Shown here one piece after another: positions 15,989 through 24,818 of a stretch of 42,708 bases of DNA; the first letter of the stretch is position 1, and each line of letters opens with the position of its first letter. The stretch comes from Myxococcales bacterium. GTDB taxonomy: Bacteria > Myxococcota_A > UBA9160 > SMWR01. The notes below the pieces were generated by a model. It ran no database searches and was not told the origin of the DNA. It saw only the letters and a list, made by a program, of their open reading frames with translations. Location: assembly GCA_013215605.1 (NCBI GenBank), contig JABSQW010000026.1, forward strand, positions 1-42,708. Reading direction: 5' to 3'. Made by a program: the position numbers and the translations under genes.

Positions 15989-16816
15989 CTAGGCGCTGAC
16001 TCGCGCGTCCCGAACCTCGTCGACCTTGAACATGCGATGACCCGCGGGCTGGTAGGTAAGCACCACGGCCCGCCGCGGCAGGTTCGACGTGTTGGGCTCG
16101 GAACCGTGCACGGTGTGCGGACTGAAGAAGGCGAGGCTCCCGGCGGGCATGGCCAGCGGCACTTGAGCGTCGAGGTCGAAGTGAGCCGGATCCGTGAACA
16201 GCGGACCCAGCTCGCCCTGGCCCTCGAGGCCGGGCAGTGAGCCGCGTGTGTGACTCGCGCGAATCACGCGGAAACAGCCGTTGCGTTCGCTCGCGTCGTC
16301 GAGGGCGACCATCACGTTCGGCAACCGATCGACGTGATCGCAGAAGTGATTCCAGTAGGGCGAATCCTGGTGCCAACGGAATCCCGAGCCCTCCAGCGGT
16401 CGCTTCAAGTTGATCTTGTCGGTGAACAGCGCGACGCGTTCGCAACCGACGAGTCCGCACATCGGCTCGACGATGCGGAGATCGTCGATCAGCCGGTCGA
16501 AGCAGGCGTCGAGATGGTGGAACGGCTCGACCACCCGGATCGTCTTCGAATCGAACCGGTGCTCGAACTGCACGGTGCTGCCGGCGGCTTCGGCATAGCG
16601 ATTGCCATCGATGCGGTAGGTGTCGTCGCATACGTGAGCGGCCTCGCTGGCGTGCGCGCCAACGCGCTCTGCCGCCCGCCGCAGGGTTTCGACTTCGTCG
16701 GGCGCGAACACCGATCGACGGATGAAGAAGCCGTCCTCCGCCCAGGCGCGGCGCTCCTCCGGCGTCAGTGGAGCCGGCTCGTGGCTGCGCTGGATCGACG
16801 TCCTCGCGTCCGGCAT
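15989..16816 (-). CDS. Phytanoyl-CoA dioxygenase (PhyH) family oxygenase
   Basis: This 275-residue protein is a predicted Fe(II)/2-oxoglutarate-dependent oxygenase. The iron-binding facial triad is visible: HxD in RWHQDSPYW and the distal His in HTVHGSEPNTS. The arginine in LPRRAVVLTYQPA is in the right place to bind the 2-oxoglutarate carboxylate. Length is normal for bacterial PhyH proteins. The physiological substrate cannot be inferred; the family hydroxylates lipids, halogenates or modifies small metabolites. I chose the ATG at 16816 (MPDARTSIQRSHEP); the 56 upstream residues in the ORF track are lysine/arginine-rich intergenic translation. The divergent desaturase gene is 281 bases away, so the two may share a control region. 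Confidence 0.88.
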   Translation of the reverse strand: MPDARTSIQRSHEPAPLTPEERRAWAEDGFFIRRSVFAPDEVETLRRAAERVGAHASEAAHVCDDTYRIDGNRYAEAAGSTVQFEHRFDSKTIRVVEPFHHLDACFDRLIDDLRIVEPMCGLVGCERVALFTDKINLKRPLEGSGFRWHQDSPYWNHFCDHVDRLPNVMVALDDASERNGCFRVIRASHTRGSLPGLEGQGELGPLFTDPAHFDLDAQVPLAMPAGSLAFFSPHTVHGSEPNTSNLPRRAVVLTYQPAGHRMFKVDEVRDARVSA

Positions 16817-17097
16817 TGACTGGCCCTCGAAATCACCCGGTGAAGTACGCAGCTTGCACCCCTTCCGCCCGGATGTCGCGGCTGGGGCCGGTTGATTCTC
16901 CGGTTCCGTCGGTCGTCGCGCAAGGCCCCGCCGTGCCTGCCTAGAAAGCGGTCCCGGCAGCTTGGAAGAGTCGGTTTTACGCAATTTTCACATTGGTTTC
17001 GGTGCGTGGGTGCGATGGGAATCCTAGGGTGGCGGCATCACCGAAGACGCGCGACCTGCAATCTCCCACACCGGGCGCGTCGACCACGGAGTTCAAA

Positions 17098-18015
<918 letters not shown>

Positions 18016-18040
18016 TTTGGCTGGGGTTCGGGCCGCGCTC

Positions 18041-18553
18041 CTAGTGGCCGGGGCCGTCGGAAGCGTCCGTGCCAGCGATCGATGGCACGTGGACCGCGAC
18101 CTCGGCCGCCTGCGCGTCGACCTCGATGCCACCTCCGAAGTGACGCAGGACTTCCGTGGCGATCGCCCGCGTGAGGCCAACACCGGTGAGCGCCGGGGCC
18201 TCCTCCCCGTACGCGGCCGGGTGCACCCGAAACGCCACGACCTGCCCGCGTGCTTCTGCGGAGATGTCGACCGGGCCTTCGTGTTCGTCGAGCGCCGCGA
18301 AGACCTGCGTGAGCAGGACGTGGTGAAGTGACTCGCCGTTGGCCGACACGTCGGGGAGCATGGCCGCCGACTTCAGGTCGACGCGCAGCCGCGACGCGCA
18401 ATCCTCCTCCAGGCTGGAGCGCAGCCGATCGAGAACTTCGATGGGCTCGAGGGGCTCGATGGCCGCCGTCGCCGGCGCAAGAAGTGGCCGGATCTGGGCG
18501 ATGAGGGAGCCGCTACGTGCGGCGACGCTCGAGATCGTACCCCCCGCGGCCAC
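18041..18553 (-). CDS. Degenerate histidine-kinase-type ATPase (HATPase_c-like) protein
   Basis: The C-terminal two thirds of this 170-residue product look like a GHKL ATPase domain: SANGESLHHVLLTQVFAALDE at the N-box position and GVGLTRAIATEVLRHFGGGIEV at the G2 position (about 124-145). The N-box asparagines are replaced (LLTQVFAAL) and no D-x-G-x-G G1 box is visible, so ATP binding is doubtful. Residues 14-60 could be the remnant of a dimerisation helix pair; no phosphoacceptor histidine is evident. The start is uncertain. I placed it at GTG 18553, since the ORF upstream of that overlaps the divergent phosphatase gene. The gene is divergent from a PP2C phosphatase, as in some partner-switch systems, but no direct link can be shown. 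Confidence 0.55.
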   Translation of the reverse strand: MAAGGTISSVAARSGSLIAQIRPLLAPATAAIEPLEPIEVLDRLRSSLEEDCASRLRVDLKSAAMLPDVSANGESLHHVLLTQVFAALDEHEGPVDISAEARGQVVAFRVHPAAYGEEAPALTGVGLTRAIATEVLRHFGGGIEVDAQAAEVAVHVPSIAGTDASDGPGH

Positions 18554-18689
18554 GACCCCGCTTTCGGCGGCTGAATTTATACTACGTTTCGTCCGCGCCG
18601 CTGTGGAAACGTCGCCGAAGGCGGCCTTTTGGGGCGGTCCTGGGAAGCGCTCAGTGGGAGGGGGGGCTGCCCGCCGACCTGGGGAGACT

Positions 18690-19538
18690 ATGCGTTCCGG
18701 TCTGCTGAATGGTCGCGAACACACGCTTGTCGGTGGCTTCACGGCCATCGCCGAGGGCCCCACGGCGGTTGCGCTCTCGATCGGAGGAGCGAAGAAACAG
18801 TACTCGCACAAGGATCCGAACGAAGACGCCGCAGCATTCGCTGACGGACCCGGTGGCACGCTCATCGCGGTGGCGGACGGACACGGTGGATATCAGGCCG
18901 CTGAGATCGCCATCAGCGAGCTGCTCCGCGTCGCCGCCCCGATGTGGACGGGATCGGGCTCCCTCAACCTGCGGCCGAACTGGCACAGCGAGGCGTGCGG
19001 AGTCCTCTTCGATCTCAACACCGCGATCCTCGAGGCTGCGTTGAAGGGGGCTCCGAACGGCGCGCGCACGACCTTGGCAATGATCCTGGTGCGTCCCGAC
19101 GACGGCCTGCTCGCCTACCTCTCGATCGGCGACAGCCACATCTTCCACGTCGGCGCCACGGAGGTGGTCGACCTCGCGTTCGAACGCCGAAAGCAGTCCT
19201 TCTATCTCGGCTCGCCGTCGGAAACGCAGCAGACGCTCGAAGAGCGCTGCGTAGCGGGCTGCGAAGACCTCGCCGAGACGCGCGCAATCGTCCTCGCGAC
19301 CGACGGCTTCACCGAGGTTGAAATCGGCGTCGATCACCCCGAAGCCGCGATCATCGATTCGTACCGGAGAGCCGCACAGGCGAAGCCCGATCTTCGCCCG
19401 CTCCACGCGGCGCGATCCGTGATGGACCTTGCCCTCGCGTCGCATCGTCAACACCGCTCGGGCGACAACATCGCGTGCGGCGTGCTCTGGATGCACGGGG
19501 GCAGCGTCGATCTGGCGCCCCAGGCCGCCGTCGACTGA
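18690..19538 (+). CDS. PP2C-type (PPM) serine/threonine phosphatase
   Basis: This 282-residue metal-dependent phosphatase probably acts on phosphoserine or phosphothreonine in cytoplasmic proteins. PPM motifs occur in order: DPNEDAAAF (Glu45/Asp46, metal site), VADGHGG (Asp63), GARTTLAMILV, LAYLSIGDSHIF, VLATDGFTEVEIG, and SGDNIACGVLW near the C-terminus. All metal-binding aspartates appear intact. No membrane segment or extra domain is visible. I chose the ATG at 18690 directly after GGGGAG; the longer ORF-track start runs antisense through the divergent gene. No Ser/Thr kinase is encoded in the window, so its target is unknown. TATACT at 18578-18583 could be a -10 element for this gene. Confidence 0.88.
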   Translation: MRSGLLNGREHTLVGGFTAIAEGPTAVALSIGGAKKQYSHKDPNEDAAAFADGPGGTLIAVADGHGGYQAAEIAISELLRVAAPMWTGSGSLNLRPNWHSEACGVLFDLNTAILEAALKGAPNGARTTLAMILVRPDDGLLAYLSIGDSHIFHVGATEVVDLAFERRKQSFYLGSPSETQQTLEERCVAGCEDLAETRAIVLATDGFTEVEIGVDHPEAAIIDSYRRAAQAKPDLRPLHAARSVMDLALASHRQHRSGDNIACGVLWMHGGSVDLAPQAAVD

Positions 19539-19548
19539 CGGCGGTGGC

Positions 19549-20484
19549 TCAGAAATTCGCGCCGAACTCGCTCTGATAGCGCGCCTTCACGACCGCGAGG
19601 TCGATCGCGAGGCTCTGGGGTCCCTCGACGCCCACCTGCAGTGAGCCGAGTAGGCTGCCAATCCGCCCCGCGGTCTCCCACGGGTGGTTTCGGACGCGTG
19701 CGTGGAGGAGACCCGCGCGGTAGGCATCGCCGCAGCCCGTGGGATCGACGACCTGGTCCGCGGCCACCGGAGGGATCTCGATCGTATCCCCGTCGACGCG
19801 GATCTCGGAGCCGTGGTCACCCTTCGTGATCACGACGGCGTCGCAGCGGCGTGCGATCTCGTCCTCACCGAGCCCTGTCTGCTCGAGCGTCTTCGACCAC
19901 TCGTAGTCGTTCACCACGTAGCCCGCACAGCCGTCGATCAACTCGATCAGCTCATCGCGGCTGAGGACCGGAAGTCCGTGGCTCGGATCGATCCAGGTCG
20001 GCACGCCGCGACGTTTGAGCTCTCGGGCGTGCTCGACCATCGCCTCCCTACCGTTCGACGAGACGATGGCCTGCTCGATCGGCTGGGAGACGTCCTGCAC
20101 ACGGGCCTCGTGCGCGCGCGCCATGGCACCCACGTAGAACGCCCAGATCTGGTTGTCGTCTAGGTCGGTGGTAACGAAGCCCTGGGCGGTGCGGAGGTCG
20201 TCGATGATGCGGATCCCATCGCGCGAGATGGCATTGCGCTCGAGCCACTCGGCGTAGGGTCCGAAGTCGCTGCCCGCCGTGGCGAGGATCAGGGCGTCGT
20301 CGCCGAGCAGCTTCAACACGTAGGCGATATTGCCCGCGACACCACCGAAATGCGTTACGAGGCTCTCGATGTTGAACGACACGTTCAGCATATGGAGCTT
20401 GTCGGGCAGGATGTGTTCCTTGAAGCGGTCGGGAAAATACATGATGTGATCGAGCGCAACGGAACCGGAAACCAGGATCGACAT
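19549..20484 (-). CDS. PfkB-family kinase, adenosine-kinase-like
   Basis: This 311-residue ribokinase-fold enzyme carries the PfkB signatures: HFGGVAGNIAYVLKLLGDDALILATAGSDFG near the N-terminus and DPTGCGDAYRAGLL near the C-terminus, with catalytic Asp253. The opening SILVSGSVALDHIMYFPDRF and LPDKLHMLNVSFN is characteristic of a bacterial group usually annotated as carbohydrate or adenosine kinases. Adenosine kinase would fit the neighbourhood: it removes adenosine made from S-adenosylhomocysteine, while the divergent metF supplies methyl groups. GGAGG lies seven bases before the ATG at 20484. Substrate assignment is by family resemblance and context, so a sugar or other nucleoside substrate is not excluded. 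Confidence 0.82.
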   Translation of the reverse strand: MSILVSGSVALDHIMYFPDRFKEHILPDKLHMLNVSFNIESLVTHFGGVAGNIAYVLKLLGDDALILATAGSDFGPYAEWLERNAISRDGIRIIDDLRTAQGFVTTDLDDNQIWAFYVGAMARAHEARVQDVSQPIEQAIVSSNGREAMVEHARELKRRGVPTWIDPSHGLPVLSRDELIELIDGCAGYVVNDYEWSKTLEQTGLGEDEIARRCDAVVITKGDHGSEIRVDGDTIEIPPVAADQVVDPTGCGDAYRAGLLHARVRNHPWETAGRIGSLLGSLQVGVEGPQSLAIDLAVVKARYQSEFGANF

Positions 20485-20612
20485 GCAGAACCTCCGAGCG
20501 CGCAGTCTTGCGGTCCCCGCCAGACACGTCAATGCCCGGGGAGTGCCGCGTCGACGTCGAACGCCTCCGCGTCGCAGGTTCCGGGTGAGTTCGATGAGTT
20601 AGACTCCGCGCC

Positions 20613-21467
20613 ATGCGCATCAGCGAGCTCTTCGAACGGAATCAGCCGGTCTTCTCGTTCGAGTTCTTTCCGCCCAAGACCGACAAGGGCTTCAGGCTCC
20701 TCTACCGGACGATCGAAGAGCTCAAGCCTCTCGATCCCGGCTACGTCTCCGTCACCTGGGGTGCCGGCGGTTCCACGCGCCGCAAGACGGTCGACATCGT
20801 CATCCAGATCCAGAACGACATCGGCCTCACCGCGATGGCCCATCTCTCGTGCATCGGCTCGGGGCGCGACCAGCTGCGCGAGACCCTCGGCAAGCTCACC
20901 GAGGGCGGAATCGAGAACGTACTCGCGCTCGGCGGCGACCGACCCGAAGGCTACGAGCCGCCGCCCGACTCCTTTACCTACGCGAACGAGCTGGCTGCGT
21001 TCATCCGCGGTGACTTCGACTTCTCGGTAGGCGGCGCGTGCTACCCCGAGACCCATCCACTCGCGGAGAGCCCCGAAAAGGACCTCGCTCGGCTCGTCGA
21101 CAAGGTCAACGCCGGCGTCCACTTCCTCATCACGCAGCTGTTCTACGACAACGCCGACTTCTTCGCCTTCGAGGCGCGTGCGCGCGAAGCGGGCATCGAG
21201 GTCCCGATCGTTCCGGGCATCATGCCGATCATCAGCGCGGCCAACAATCGGCGCATCGCGAAGCTGTCGCAAGCCCGCATCCCCGAGGAGCTCGAGTCGC
21301 GACTGACAGAGGTGGAGCACGACGACGCTCTCACGATGGAGGTCGGCGTCGAGTGGGCCACGCTGCAATGTCGCGAACTCATCGAACGCGGCGTTTCCGG
21401 CATCCACTTCTACACGATGAACAAGAGCCCGGCGACGCGTCACGTGTTTCGGAACCTGCAGCAATGA
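20613..21467 (+). CDS. metF: Methylenetetrahydrofolate reductase
   Basis: This 284-residue FAD enzyme reduces 5,10-methylene-THF to 5-methyl-THF for methionine synthesis. The expected segments are all present: FSFEFFPPKTDKG at the N-terminus, YVSVTWGAGGSTR, MAHLSCIGS, LALGGDRP, GGACYPETHP, then ITQLFYDN and VPGIMPI for substrate and FAD contacts, with GIHFYTMNKS at the C-terminus. Length matches bacterial MetF. The start ATG 20613 is the only reasonable one, although its Shine-Dalgarno is weak. Its stop overlaps the purN start (ATGA), so the two folate-dependent genes are translationally coupled. No SAM riboswitch or MetJ-type repeat is visible in the 128-base upstream gap. Confidence 0.97.
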   Translation: MRISELFERNQPVFSFEFFPPKTDKGFRLLYRTIEELKPLDPGYVSVTWGAGGSTRRKTVDIVIQIQNDIGLTAMAHLSCIGSGRDQLRETLGKLTEGGIENVLALGGDRPEGYEPPPDSFTYANELAAFIRGDFDFSVGGACYPETHPLAESPEKDLARLVDKVNAGVHFLITQLFYDNADFFAFEARAREAGIEVPIVPGIMPIISAANNRRIAKLSQARIPEELESRLTEVEHDDALTMEVGVEWATLQCRELIERGVSGIHFYTMNKSPATRHVFRNLQQ

Positions 21468-22084
21468 GCGCACCCCTGCGACTCGCGGTCCTGCTGTCGG
21501 GCGAGGGCACGAGTCTCGAGAACCTCTTCGAACGCATCGAGAGCGGTGCACTCGAAGCTCGCGTCGAGGTGGTGATTGCCTCGAAGCGCAGCGCCGGCGG
21601 ACTCGCGCGCGCGGAGCGCCGCGGCGTCGACGCCTTTGCCGTACCGCGCCGCGAACACGACGAGGTCGAATCGTTCAACGACTCGATCCACGTGCTCCTC
21701 GACCGCTACGACATCGACCTCGTGCTCCTGCTCGGATTCCTGTCGATCTTCGAGACGCGGGGCAAGTTCGACGGGCGCACCATGAACGTGCACCCGGCGC
21801 TGATCCCGGGTTTTTCGGGGCAGGGCTACTACGGGCGCCGCCTGCACGAGGCCGTGATCGAAAGCGGGGTGAAAGTCACCGGTGCCACGGTCCACTTCGT
21901 CGACGCCGAGTACGACCACGGGCCGATCATCCTGCAGGAGAGCCTCCCGGTCCTCGACGACGACACCCCCGACGAGCTCTCCGCGCGCGTGCAGGCGCTG
22001 GAACGCGAGCTGGTGCCCGAGGCGATCCGACTCTTCGCCGAGGGGCGCCTGCGCCTCGAAGGCCGCCGCGTCCATCGGTCTTGA
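21464..22084 (+). CDS. purN: Phosphoribosylglycinamide formyltransferase (PurN family)
   Basis: This 206-residue enzyme transfers the formyl group of 10-formyl-THF to glycinamide ribonucleotide in purine synthesis. The phosphate loop is LLSGEGTSLENL near residue 10. The catalytic Asn-x-His is in TMNVHPALIPGFSG, and the catalytic Asp is in YDHGPIILQE, so all three key residues are present. The loop GEGTS replaces the more usual G(S/N)GTN or GSGSN, a small deviation. The start overlaps the metF stop by four bases. The stop codon lies inside the -35 hexamer of the imuA promoter, so transcription of the DNA-repair genes begins exactly at the end of this gene. Confidence 0.92.
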   Translation: MSAPLRLAVLLSGEGTSLENLFERIESGALEARVEVVIASKRSAGGLARAERRGVDAFAVPRREHDEVESFNDSIHVLLDRYDIDLVLLLGFLSIFETRGKFDGRTMNVHPALIPGFSGQGYYGRRLHEAVIESGVKVTGATVHFVDAEYDHGPIILQESLPVLDDDTPDELSARVQALERELVPEAIRLFAEGRLRLEGRRVHRS

Positions 22085-22110
22085 CAGAAAGGCGAAACTA
22101 AGGCGAATAT
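22081..22110 (+). promoter_or_regulatory. imuA promoter with two direct AGGCGAA repeats
   Basis: TTGACA (22081-22086) is a perfect -35 hexamer overlapping the purN stop. GAATAT (22105-22110) is 18 bases further and serves as -10. Between them lie AGGCGAA at 22090-22096 and AGGCGAA at 22101-22107, exactly 11 bases apart. The same arrangement occurs before dnaE2 (36796-36824). The expected start point falls at or next to the GTG of imuA, suggesting a leaderless transcript. Confidence 0.65.
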
Positions 22111-22116
22111 ACCGGG

Positions 22117-22908
22117 GTGTCCCCCTCCCCTCGCGTGACATCCACGTCTCGCACGCTGGCTCCCCATGCCGACGCTCCGCCGACGCCGCCGGAAGAGCGT
22201 TCGGTCGCTTCCCCGACCGCCATCGAGGCGCTGCTCGAAGAGCTCGGGCCACAGCTGCGGCTCGGCGGCGCTCCGGTCGAGTCCCTCCAGCGCTTCGCCA
22301 CCGGCATCGCGTCCATCGACGAGCTCACTGAGGGCGGGTTTCCGCGCGGTCGGCTCAGCGAGATCGCCGGTCCCGCCTCGTCGGGACGCACGTCCCTCGC
22401 CCTGGCCCTGCTCGCCGGCGCCACCGCCAGTGGCGAGATCGCGAGCCTCGTCGACCTCGCCGACGCCTTTGACCCCGCCTCGGCTGAAGCCGCGGGAGTT
22501 GCGCTCGAGCGGGTGCTGTGGGTGCGTCCTCCGGGCCTGAAAGAGGCCCTGACCTGCACGGAGCGACTCATCGATGCGTCGGGCTTCGCCCTCGTCCTCC
22601 TCGACCTCGCCACCGCGAAGGGCCTCGCCCGGAGCCCGGCTCCCGCGACGTGGCCCCGACTCACACGGGCCGCCTCCAGCACCGGCACTGGGCTCGTCGT
22701 GTTGTCCCACCAGCGGATCGCGGGATCCTACACCGAGCTGGCGATGGAGCTCGAACCCGCCAGGGCCCGTTTCTCCACGTCTCCCGCGCTTCTCGAAGGA
22801 CTCGAAACCGGGATCGCCCGGTTTCGCGGGGGATCGGCGGGCAAAGCCCACCTGCCCGCACGGCAGGCCTACGGCCTGCCTTCGTCGCGAATCAAGCATG
22901 CGGGCTAG
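22117..22908 (+). CDS. imuA: ImuA-like RecA-fold mutasome protein
   Basis: This 263-residue protein resembles ImuA, a RecA-related component of the ImuA-ImuB-DnaE2 translesion synthesis system. The core has GIASIDELTEGGFPRGRLSEI, typical of RecA-fold entry, and the P-loop-like GPASSGRTS at about 85-93, where the Walker A lysine is Arg. LVLLDLA stands where Walker B would be. Loss of the lysine suggests weak or no ATP hydrolysis. The N-terminal 35 residues are proline-rich and disordered-looking. GTG 22117 is used as start; it lies at the predicted transcription start and has no Shine-Dalgarno site. A GTG at 22135 is an alternative. The gene overlaps imuB by 11 bases. Confidence 0.85.
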   Translation: MSPSPRVTSTSRTLAPHADAPPTPPEERSVASPTAIEALLEELGPQLRLGGAPVESLQRFATGIASIDELTEGGFPRGRLSEIAGPASSGRTSLALALLAGATASGEIASLVDLADAFDPASAEAAGVALERVLWVRPPGLKEALTCTERLIDASGFALVLLDLATAKGLARSPAPATWPRLTRAASSTGTGLVVLSHQRIAGSYTELAMELEPARARFSTSPALLEGLETGIARFRGGSAGKAHLPARQAYGLPSSRIKHAG

Positions 22909-24661
22909 GCGTCCGGCGGCGCAGCGCACCCTCGCCCTCTCGATCGAGCCCTCGAACGACGAGGCCCCTCCGTCGCCTCCCGAACTCCCGTCCAAGCCTC
23001 CGCGACCGAAGAGCGAGCGCGGAGTGCGGGTCGCGTGTCTGCGCGTGCCCGACCTCCTCCTCGCGGCCGAGCTGCGCGCCAACCCGGAGCTTCTGGGAAG
23101 CGCGTTCGTGGTGGCGGCGGGAGATCACCCCCGCGCCGAGGTGGTGTCGATCTCACCGGAAGCGGATCGCCAGGGCGTACACCGGGGATCCTCCGTCGCC
23201 CAGGCACGCACGGTGTGCGGAACGCTTCGCGTCCGGGTGGCCTCCCCCGCCCTCGAACAGGCCACGCGCGACGCCCTGCTCGACGTCGCCCTCGCCTTCT
23301 CCCCTCGCGCCTGTCTCGCTCCTCGGAGCTCGGGCGCCTTCGGGAGCGAGGCCGCTGTCTTCCTCGACGCTTCCGGCGTCGACTCCCTCTTCCACTCCGA
23401 GGCTGGCTTCGCCGCGGCGCTCTCCGATCGTGCCGCCCGACTCGGACTCGCGGGAGACGTCAGCCTCGCCGCGTCCCAGGCAGCCGCCCTCGTCGTGGCG
23501 CGCCAGCTCGCCACGGGGCGTGCCCAGTCGTCGGCGCCCGGGTCGGCGCCCGGATGCGAGGTCCAGGTGCTCCCCGTCGGCGCGGACGCGAACTTCCTCG
23601 CGCCGCTGCCCATCGACGTCTTCGATCCGTCGGACAGTCTGGCCGAGGTGCTCACCCGCTTCGGCGTGCACCGGGTGCGCGACCTCCTCGCCCTGCCCCG
23701 GCGCTCGCTCGCAACACGGCTCGGCCCCGAGGCGATGCGCTTGATCGCCCTCGCCCGGGGCCGGGTGGAGGAGCCGCCCCTTCCGGTTCCCGAAGTGCTG
23801 AAGCTCACGGAGGCCATCGACCTCGACTATCCGGTCGAACGCCTCGAGCCGCTCGCCTTCGTCCTCCAGGGCCTGCTCTCGCGACTGTGCGAGCGCCTCG
23901 AAACGCGACGCCTGGCCTGCGGCGACCTCTACGTGAAGCTCACCACGGGAGGCGAGAGCGAGGGGCGGGACACGAGGCGTGTCGGGATCCCGGCGCCCAC
24001 CCTCGACCTCCGGGTTCTGATGCGCCTGCTCAGCCACGCCCTCGAGGCCCGACCTCCCGGAGGGCCGGTCACGGGGGCCAGCATCGAAACCGAGGGGCTG
24101 CCCGTCCACAGCGATCAGCTCGACCTGTTCCGCCCCGCCGGTCCCGCCCCGGCCGTCCTGGGCGCCACGCTCAGCGAGCTCGAATCCCTGTGTGGCAGTG
24201 GACGCGTCGGGACTCCCCAGGTGGCGGACGACCACCGCCCCGACGCCTATGCGATCGGCCCCTTTCGACCCGGGCGACCCGCGCACCCCAGTGCGCACAT
24301 GCCGTTCGAGGCCCCTTCGCCGGGGTTCGCCACCGGACCGCTGAATCCGCTTCAGACCGGGAGTGTGCGAGAGGCTCCACGCGCCCACGCTGGGCCCTCT
24401 CTGGCCATTCGCGCCCTGCGCCCTCCCGTACCCGCCCAGGTGCAGCTCCGCCACGGGCGTCCGGAACAGGTCCGCAGCGGCATCGCCAGCGGACGCGTGA
24501 TCCGGGTCGCCGGCCCCTGGCGCACCACGGGAGGCTGGTGGTCACGCGAGGGCCACTACGCCTACGACTGCTTCGATGTTCTCACCAGTGACGGAACGGT
24601 CTCGAGACTCCGCTACGACCACATCCAGAAGCGTTGGGACATCGACGCGATCTACGACTAA
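22898..24661 (+). CDS. imuB: ImuB, catalytically inactive Y-family polymerase homologue
   Basis: This 587-residue protein is the hub of the mutasome: family members do not polymerise DNA but bind the sliding clamp, ImuA and DnaE2. After a proline-rich start (1-42) comes the palm region RVACLRVPDLLLAAELRANPEL, aligned with ILHADMDAFYASIEQRD of DinB. The metal-binding aspartates are gone. The second site (LSLDEAFLD in DinB) is SEAAVFLDAS here, also without the Asp-Glu pair. QLDLF at 407-411 is a clear beta-clamp-binding motif. The C-terminal domain ends YDHIQKRWDIDAIYD, which looks like a normal ImuB end. The ATG at 22898 lies inside imuA, so translation is coupled. GC content is high even for this window. 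Confidence 0.92.
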   Translation: MRARRPAAQRTLALSIEPSNDEAPPSPPELPSKPPRPKSERGVRVACLRVPDLLLAAELRANPELLGSAFVVAAGDHPRAEVVSISPEADRQGVHRGSSVAQARTVCGTLRVRVASPALEQATRDALLDVALAFSPRACLAPRSSGAFGSEAAVFLDASGVDSLFHSEAGFAAALSDRAARLGLAGDVSLAASQAAALVVARQLATGRAQSSAPGSAPGCEVQVLPVGADANFLAPLPIDVFDPSDSLAEVLTRFGVHRVRDLLALPRRSLATRLGPEAMRLIALARGRVEEPPLPVPEVLKLTEAIDLDYPVERLEPLAFVLQGLLSRLCERLETRRLACGDLYVKLTTGGESEGRDTRRVGIPAPTLDLRVLMRLLSHALEARPPGGPVTGASIETEGLPVHSDQLDLFRPAGPAPAVLGATLSELESLCGSGRVGTPQVADDHRPDAYAIGPFRPGRPAHPSAHMPFEAPSPGFATGPLNPLQTGSVREAPRAHAGPSLAIRALRPPVPAQVQLRHGRPEQVRSGIASGRVIRVAGPWRTTGGWWSREGHYAYDCFDVLTSDGTVSRLRYDHIQKRWDIDAIYD

Positions 24662-24701
24662 CGCCCGTCTCGACCCGGGCGGTCTGTTCGTCCCCTACCC
24701 G

Positions 24702-24818
24702 GTGCGCGACCGCGTGGAGAGCCCGGGCCGCGAGGTGTTCGGCAGACCGCGCATCCAGAAGGAGCTGTTGAACGTTCCACCGATGCGCGTCTACCGCTGG
24801 GAGAAGGATCGGAGCTGA
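24702..24818 (+). CDS. Possible small protein (about 38 residues or slightly more) between imuB and dinB
   Basis: The 157 bases between the imuB stop and the dinB stop hold an open frame ending at TGA 24816-24818, which abuts the dinB stop codon. From GTG 24702 it encodes 38 residues with a basic end: FGRPRIQKELLNVPPMRVY, then RWEKDRS. Thirty-four of 38 codons end in G or C, clearly above background, and no gene overlaps on the other strand. Upstream the frame stays open (LDPGGLFVPYP...) with the same bias, so the true start may be earlier, for example at a CTG. No ribosome binding site is convincing. I do not recognise the family. It could be a small mutasome accessory protein or a conserved remnant. 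Confidence 0.4.
   Translation: MRDRVESPGREVFGRPRIQKELLNVPPMRVYRWEKDRS

Noticed and set aside
20485-20612. SAM or SAH riboswitch before metF or the adenosine-type kinase
   Set aside because: The 128-base gap has no recognisable riboswitch core or terminator pair.
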